Assembly: GCF_019375475.1 (NCBI RefSeq)
Contig: NZ_JAHXGQ010000002.1
Coordinates: forward strand, 310,001-374,000
Origin: Saccharothrix obliqua
GTDB lineage: Bacteria; Actinomycetota; Actinomycetes; Mycobacteriales; Pseudonocardiaceae
Reading direction: 5' to 3'
Length of the DNA: 64,000 bases
In this document: positions 61,201 to 64,000 of the stretch, one piece after another
Position numbering within the stretch: the first letter of the stretch is position 1
Layout of the letters: every line of letters begins with the position of its first letter
The notes under the pieces: generated by a model
What the model was told of the DNA's origin: nothing
Seen by the model: the letters and a program-made list of their open reading frames with translations, nothing else
Database searches by the model: none
Program-made: the position numbers and the translations under genes

Positions 61201-63501
61201 TCAAGAAGCAGACGTCACCCGGTACACGTCGTAAACACCTTCCACACTGCGCACAGCCTTCAACACGTGCCCCAAGTGCTTGGGATCCCCCATCTCGAAC
61301 GAGAACCGGCTGACCGCCACCCGATCCCGCGACGTCGTCACCGAAGCCGACAAGATGTTGACCTTCTCATCGGCCAACACCTTGGTCACATCGGACAACA
61401 ACCGGTGCCGGTCCAACGCCTCCACCTGTATCGCCACCAAGAACACGGACGACGACGAAGGAGCCCACTCGACGTCCAACAACCGCTCAGGCGTTTTCAG
61501 CAGCTCATCCGCGTTGGTGCAGTCCGTGCGGTGCACGGACACGCCACCACCGCGCGTGACGAACCCCAGGATGTCATCCCCCGGCACCGGCGTGCAGCAC
61601 CGCGCGAGCTTCACCCACACGTCGGCCGCGTCCTTGACGATGACCCCGGCGTCGCCGGTGACGCGGCGCCGCGCGACCGTGGACGGCGTGGAGCGCTCCG
61701 CCAGCTCGTCCTCGGCGTGCTCGACCCCGCCCAACTGCGCGACCAACCGCTGCACCACGTGCCGGGCCGACGTGTGGCCCTCGCCGACGGCCGCGTACAG
61801 CGCGGACACGTCCGGGTAGTGCAGTTCCTTCGACAGGGCGCCCATCGAGTCCGCGGACACCAGGCGCTGCAAGGGCAGCCCGACCCGCCGGACCTCCTTC
61901 GCGATGGCGTCCTTGCCGATCTCGATGGCTTCTTCCTTGCGCTCCTTCGCGAACCACTGCTTGATCTTGGCCTTGGCCCGCGGCGAGGCGGCGAACGACA
62001 GCCAGTCCCGGGACGGACCGGCGCCCTCGGCCTTGGACGTGAATATCTCCACGACCTCGCCGTTCTCGAGCTTCCGCTCCAGCGCGACCAGCCGCCCGTT
62101 CACCCGCGCGCCGATGCACCGGTGCCCGACCTCCGTGTGCACGGCGTACGCGAAGTCGACCGGCGTGGAACCCGTCGGCAACGTCACCACGTCGCCCTTC
62201 GGCGTGAAGACGAAGATCTCGCGCGCCGCGAGGTCGAACCGCAGCGACTCCAGGAACTCGCCGGGGTCGGCGGCCTCGCGCTGCCAGTCGAGGAGCTGGC
62301 GCATCCACGCCATCTCGTCCACCTCGACGCCCTTGCCGCTGTGCGTGCCGCGGGTCTCCTTGTACCGCCAGTGCGCGGCGATGCCGTACTCGGCCGTGCG
62401 GTGCATGTCGTAGGTGCGGATCTGCACCTCCAACGGCTTGCCGTCCGGTCCGATCACGGTCGTGTGCAACGACTGGTACACACCGAACCGCGGCTGCGCG
62501 ATGTAGTCCTTGAACCGGCCGGGCATCGGCTGCCACAACGCGTGCACGACGCCCATCGCGGCGTAGCAGTCGCGTACCTCGTCGACCTGTATGCGCACGC
62601 CCACCAGGTCGTGGATGTCGTCGAAATCGCGACCACGCACGATCATCTTCTGGTGGATCGAGTAGTAGTGCTTGGGCCTGCCCTCGACCTTCGCCGTTAT
62701 CCGGGCGGCCTCCAGCTGCCCGGCCAGCTCGTTGATCACACCGCTGAGGTACGTGTCGCGGGACGGCGCGCGGTTGGCCACCAGCCGCACGATCTCGTCG
62801 TACTTCTTGGGCTGGAGGATGGCGAACGCCAGGTCCTCCAGCTCCCACTTCACGGTCGCCATGCCGAGGCGGTGCGCGAGCGGGGCCAGCACCTCCAGGG
62901 TCTCGCGTGCCTTGCGGGCCTGCTTCTCGGGCGGCAGGAAGCGCATGGTGCGCATGTTGTGCAGCCGGTCGGCCAGCTTGATGACCAGGACCCGCGGGTC
63001 CTTCGCCATCGCGATGACCATCTTGCGGATCGTCTCCGCCTCGGCCGCCGCGCCCAGCTTGACCTTGTCCAGCTTCGTCACGCCGTCGACCAGCAGGGCG
63101 ACCTCGTTGCCGAAGTCCTCCCGCAACTGGTCCAGCGAGTAGTCGGTGTCCTCCACCGTGTCGTGCAGCAGGGCCGCCACGAGGGTGGTGGTGTCCATGC
63201 CCAGCTCGGCCAGGATCGTGGCCACGGCGAGCGGGTGCGTGATGTACGGGTCACCCGACTTCCGCCGCTGCGGGCGGTGCTTCTCCTCGGCCACGTCGTA
63301 GGCGTGTTGGAGGAGGGCGAGGTCCGCCTTGGGGTGCAGGTCCCGGTGTACCGCGGCCAGGGGTTCGAGGACCTGCTTCACCGGGGCCGCCCGCTGGGCG
63401 GTGATCCGGCGGGCCAGGCGGGCACGCACACGACGGGTGGCCGACGGCGGCCGTGCCGGCACGGGTTGCGTCGTCGCTGCGGGTTCGGTGTCCTGGCTCA
63501 A
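61201..63501 (-). CDS. rel: Bifunctional (p)ppGpp synthetase/hydrolase (Rel)
   Basis: 766 residues. The hydrolase HD domain has [20 protein letters not shown] and the HD pair in [17 protein letters not shown]. The synthetase domain has [20 protein letters not shown] and [23 protein letters not shown] ([20 protein letters not shown]), a zinc-finger-like part ([20 protein letters not shown]) and an ACT domain follow. Both active sites look intact. It makes and removes the stringent-response alarmone at the ribosome. TTG 63501 has GGAG five bases upstream. Upstream, CCTAGGG and CCCTAGG (63524-63545) form a 7 bp inverted repeat near the promoter. Confidence 0.95.
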   Translation of the reverse strand: MSQDTEPAATTQPVPARPPSATRRVRARLARRITAQRAAPVKQVLEPLAAVHRDLHPKADLALLQHAYDVAEEKHRPQRRKSGDPYITHPLAVATILAELGMDTTTLVAALLHDTVEDTDYSLDQLREDFGNEVALLVDGVTKLDKVKLGAAAEAETIRKMVIAMAKDPRVLVIKLADRLHNMRTMRFLPPEKQARKARETLEVLAPLAHRLGMATVKWELEDLAFAILQPKKYDEIVRLVANRAPSRDTYLSGVINELAGQLEAARITAKVEGRPKHYYSIHQKMIVRGRDFDDIHDLVGVRIQVDEVRDCYAAMGVVHALWQPMPGRFKDYIAQPRFGVYQSLHTTVIGPDGKPLEVQIRTYDMHRTAEYGIAAHWRYKETRGTHSGKGVEVDEMAWMRQLLDWQREAADPGEFLESLRFDLAAREIFVFTPKGDVVTLPTGSTPVDFAYAVHTEVGHRCIGARVNGRLVALERKLENGEVVEIFTSKAEGAGPSRDWLSFAASPRAKAKIKQWFAKERKEEAIEIGKDAIAKEVRRVGLPLQRLVSADSMGALSKELHYPDVSALYAAVGEGHTSARHVVQRLVAQLGGVEHAEDELAERSTPSTVARRRVTGDAGVIVKDAADVWVKLARCCTPVPGDDILGFVTRGGGVSVHRTDCTNADELLKTPERLLDVEWAPSSSSVFLVAIQVEALDRHRLLSDVTKVLADEKVNILSASVTTSRDRVAVSRFSFEMGDPKHLGHVLKAVRSVEGVYDVYRVTSAS

Positions 63502-63523
63502 CCGCGCTCCTCGGGGCGTTGCG

Positions 63524-63545
63524 CCTAGGGCGGGGGGACCCTAGG
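63524..63545. promoter_or_regulatory. CCTAGGG inverted repeat upstream of rel
   Basis: CCTAGGG (63524-63530) and CCCTAGG (63539-63545) form a perfect 7 bp inverted repeat 23-44 bases before the rel start. It could be an operator or an mRNA leader hairpin; a -10-like TATCCT lies just upstream on the minus strand (63556-63551). Both are weak assignments. Confidence 0.4.
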
Positions 63546-63668
63546 AATCGAGGATAGCTCCGTGTGGCGGGGAGGCTGGGATGTCAGCCGATGAGCGGCG
63601 CAGTTCACACGGTGAGTTGCATGTGAAAAGTTCTGCTCAGGGGTAGGGCCAAGCACGGGGGCTCTGGG

Positions 63669-63870
63669 TTAAAAGACTGCGCTCGCCGCGCGGCAGGCCG
63701 CCAAGGATGACGTTGAGGGCTGCGTGTCATCCCCGTATGGCCTGGTCAAGACAACCACCCTTGGTCAGGGAGGGCAAGCGAAAAGCGTGCTTGCCCTCCC
63801 TGACCAAGCGCGGTTCGCTGGCGCGCAGGCCATACGGGGATGACACGCAGCGGGGCTTGGTGTGTGCGGG
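63669..63870 (-). repeat. Palindromic element copy C (core 63719-63851)
   Basis: The outer 26 bp perfect inverted repeat is 63719-63744 with 63826-63851, sequence as in copy B. The inner 20 bp perfect stem is CTTGGTCAGGGAGGGCAAGC (63760-63779) with 63789-63808, around GAAAAGCGT. It differs from copy A at 7 of 20 stem positions, all compensated. The tail on the left reads, on the minus strand, CGTCATCCTTGGCGGCCTGC and ends in TCTTTTAA. GGGGCTTGGTGTGTGCGG follows on the right. It lies between rel and apt. Confidence 0.87.
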
Positions 63871-63881
63871 CTGTGCCCTGG

Positions 63882-64000
63882 TCAGATCGACAAGAGTGCG
63901 TTTACGGAGCGGCCTGGTAGGCGGTCTCGGCCGGCCAGGTCGGTGATCTCCAGCAGGACCGCGATGCCGGTTACCACGCCGCCCGCGCGTTCCACCAGGG
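63882..64000 (-). CDS. apt: Adenine phosphoribosyltransferase, C-terminal end (truncated by window edge)
   Basis: The last 38 codons are visible: LVERAGGVVTGIAVLLEITD, then LAGRDRLPGRSVNALLSI and TGA. The AGGxVxGxAVLxEL...L.GR.RL..... pattern is the usual C-terminus of Apt, after the PRPP loop that lies outside the window. Apt converts adenine and PRPP to AMP (salvage). Its place just upstream of rel on the same strand matches the actinobacterial secD-secF-apt-rel order, which supports the call. Confidence 0.8.
   Translation of the reverse strand, partial: LVERAGGVVTGIAVLLEITDLAGRDRLPGRSVNALLSI

Noticed and set aside
63707..63946. 79-codon plus-strand frame over repeat copy C
   Set aside because: Entirely repeat sequence plus the antisense of apt; the open frame results from the GC-rich hairpin.

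Overview
The window is high-GC actinomycete DNA. GTG and TTG starts are frequent, many genes overlap by four bases (ATGA or GTGA), and at least one mRNA looks leaderless. The block aspS ... Rv2578c-like radical SAM ... hisS, metallo-hydrolase, cyclophilin, rel, apt follows the order known from mycobacteria and relatives. The glycan genes, the large DUF4082 protein and the subtilase array suggest a Pseudonocardiaceae-type organism (Saccharothrix, Lentzea or Actinosynnema). That genus-level guess is inference.

Layout. (1) 1-21 kb is a cell-surface or exported glycan cluster: glycosyltransferases, a Wzx-type flippase, a Wzz-like chain-length protein, a Wzy/ligase-like polymerase, a polyprenyl glycosylphosphotransferase that would start synthesis, and sugar-modifying enzymes (two DegT aminotransferases, two left-handed beta-helix acyltransferases, an epimerase, an RmlC-type epimerase, a Gfo/Idh/MocA oxidoreductase). 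A 1606-residue secreted protein with a dimethylformamidase-like domain and four DUF4082 modules sits in the middle. A deaminase toxin/Imm1 immunity pair (3.44-4.62 kb) interrupts the cluster. (2) 21.6-30.4 kb holds an S4 protein, a Mug-type glycosylase, an anchored repeat protein, an OmpR-type two-component system, and three membrane glycosyltransferase genes (GT39, GT2-GtrA, GT39). (3) 30.4-43.8 kb holds a GDSL hydrolase, a kinase-fold protein, a DUF389 protein, aspS, four subtilisin-like proteases in one orientation with an acetyltransferase among them, a regulator and a maleylpyruvate isomerase-like protein. (4) 43.9-54 kb holds a small NTF2-like protein behind an operator-like palindrome, an intein-containing radical SAM gene with a LexA (SOS) box in its promoter, a nitroreductase, a lipoprotein, a YibE/F-like protein, a spermidine-synthase-like protein, hisS, a metallo-hydrolase and a cyclophilin. 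(5) 54-61 kb is accessory DNA between the cyclophilin gene and rel: a P450, an ABC exporter, a DUF4097 protein with a ribbon-helix-helix partner, an XRE regulator and a divergent TPR protein. (6) 61.2-64 kb holds rel and the 3' end of apt.

The most unusual feature is a dispersed palindromic element. Three intact copies (23.2, 61.0 and 63.7 kb) each have a 25-26 bp outer inverted repeat, a perfect 20 bp inner stem and an invariant 9-base loop. The stem sequence differs between copies while pairing stays perfect. A fourth locus has the same two ends in the same order, but the hairpin interior is replaced by the deaminase toxin/immunity cassette. No transposase, tRNA, rRNA or CRISPR array was seen.
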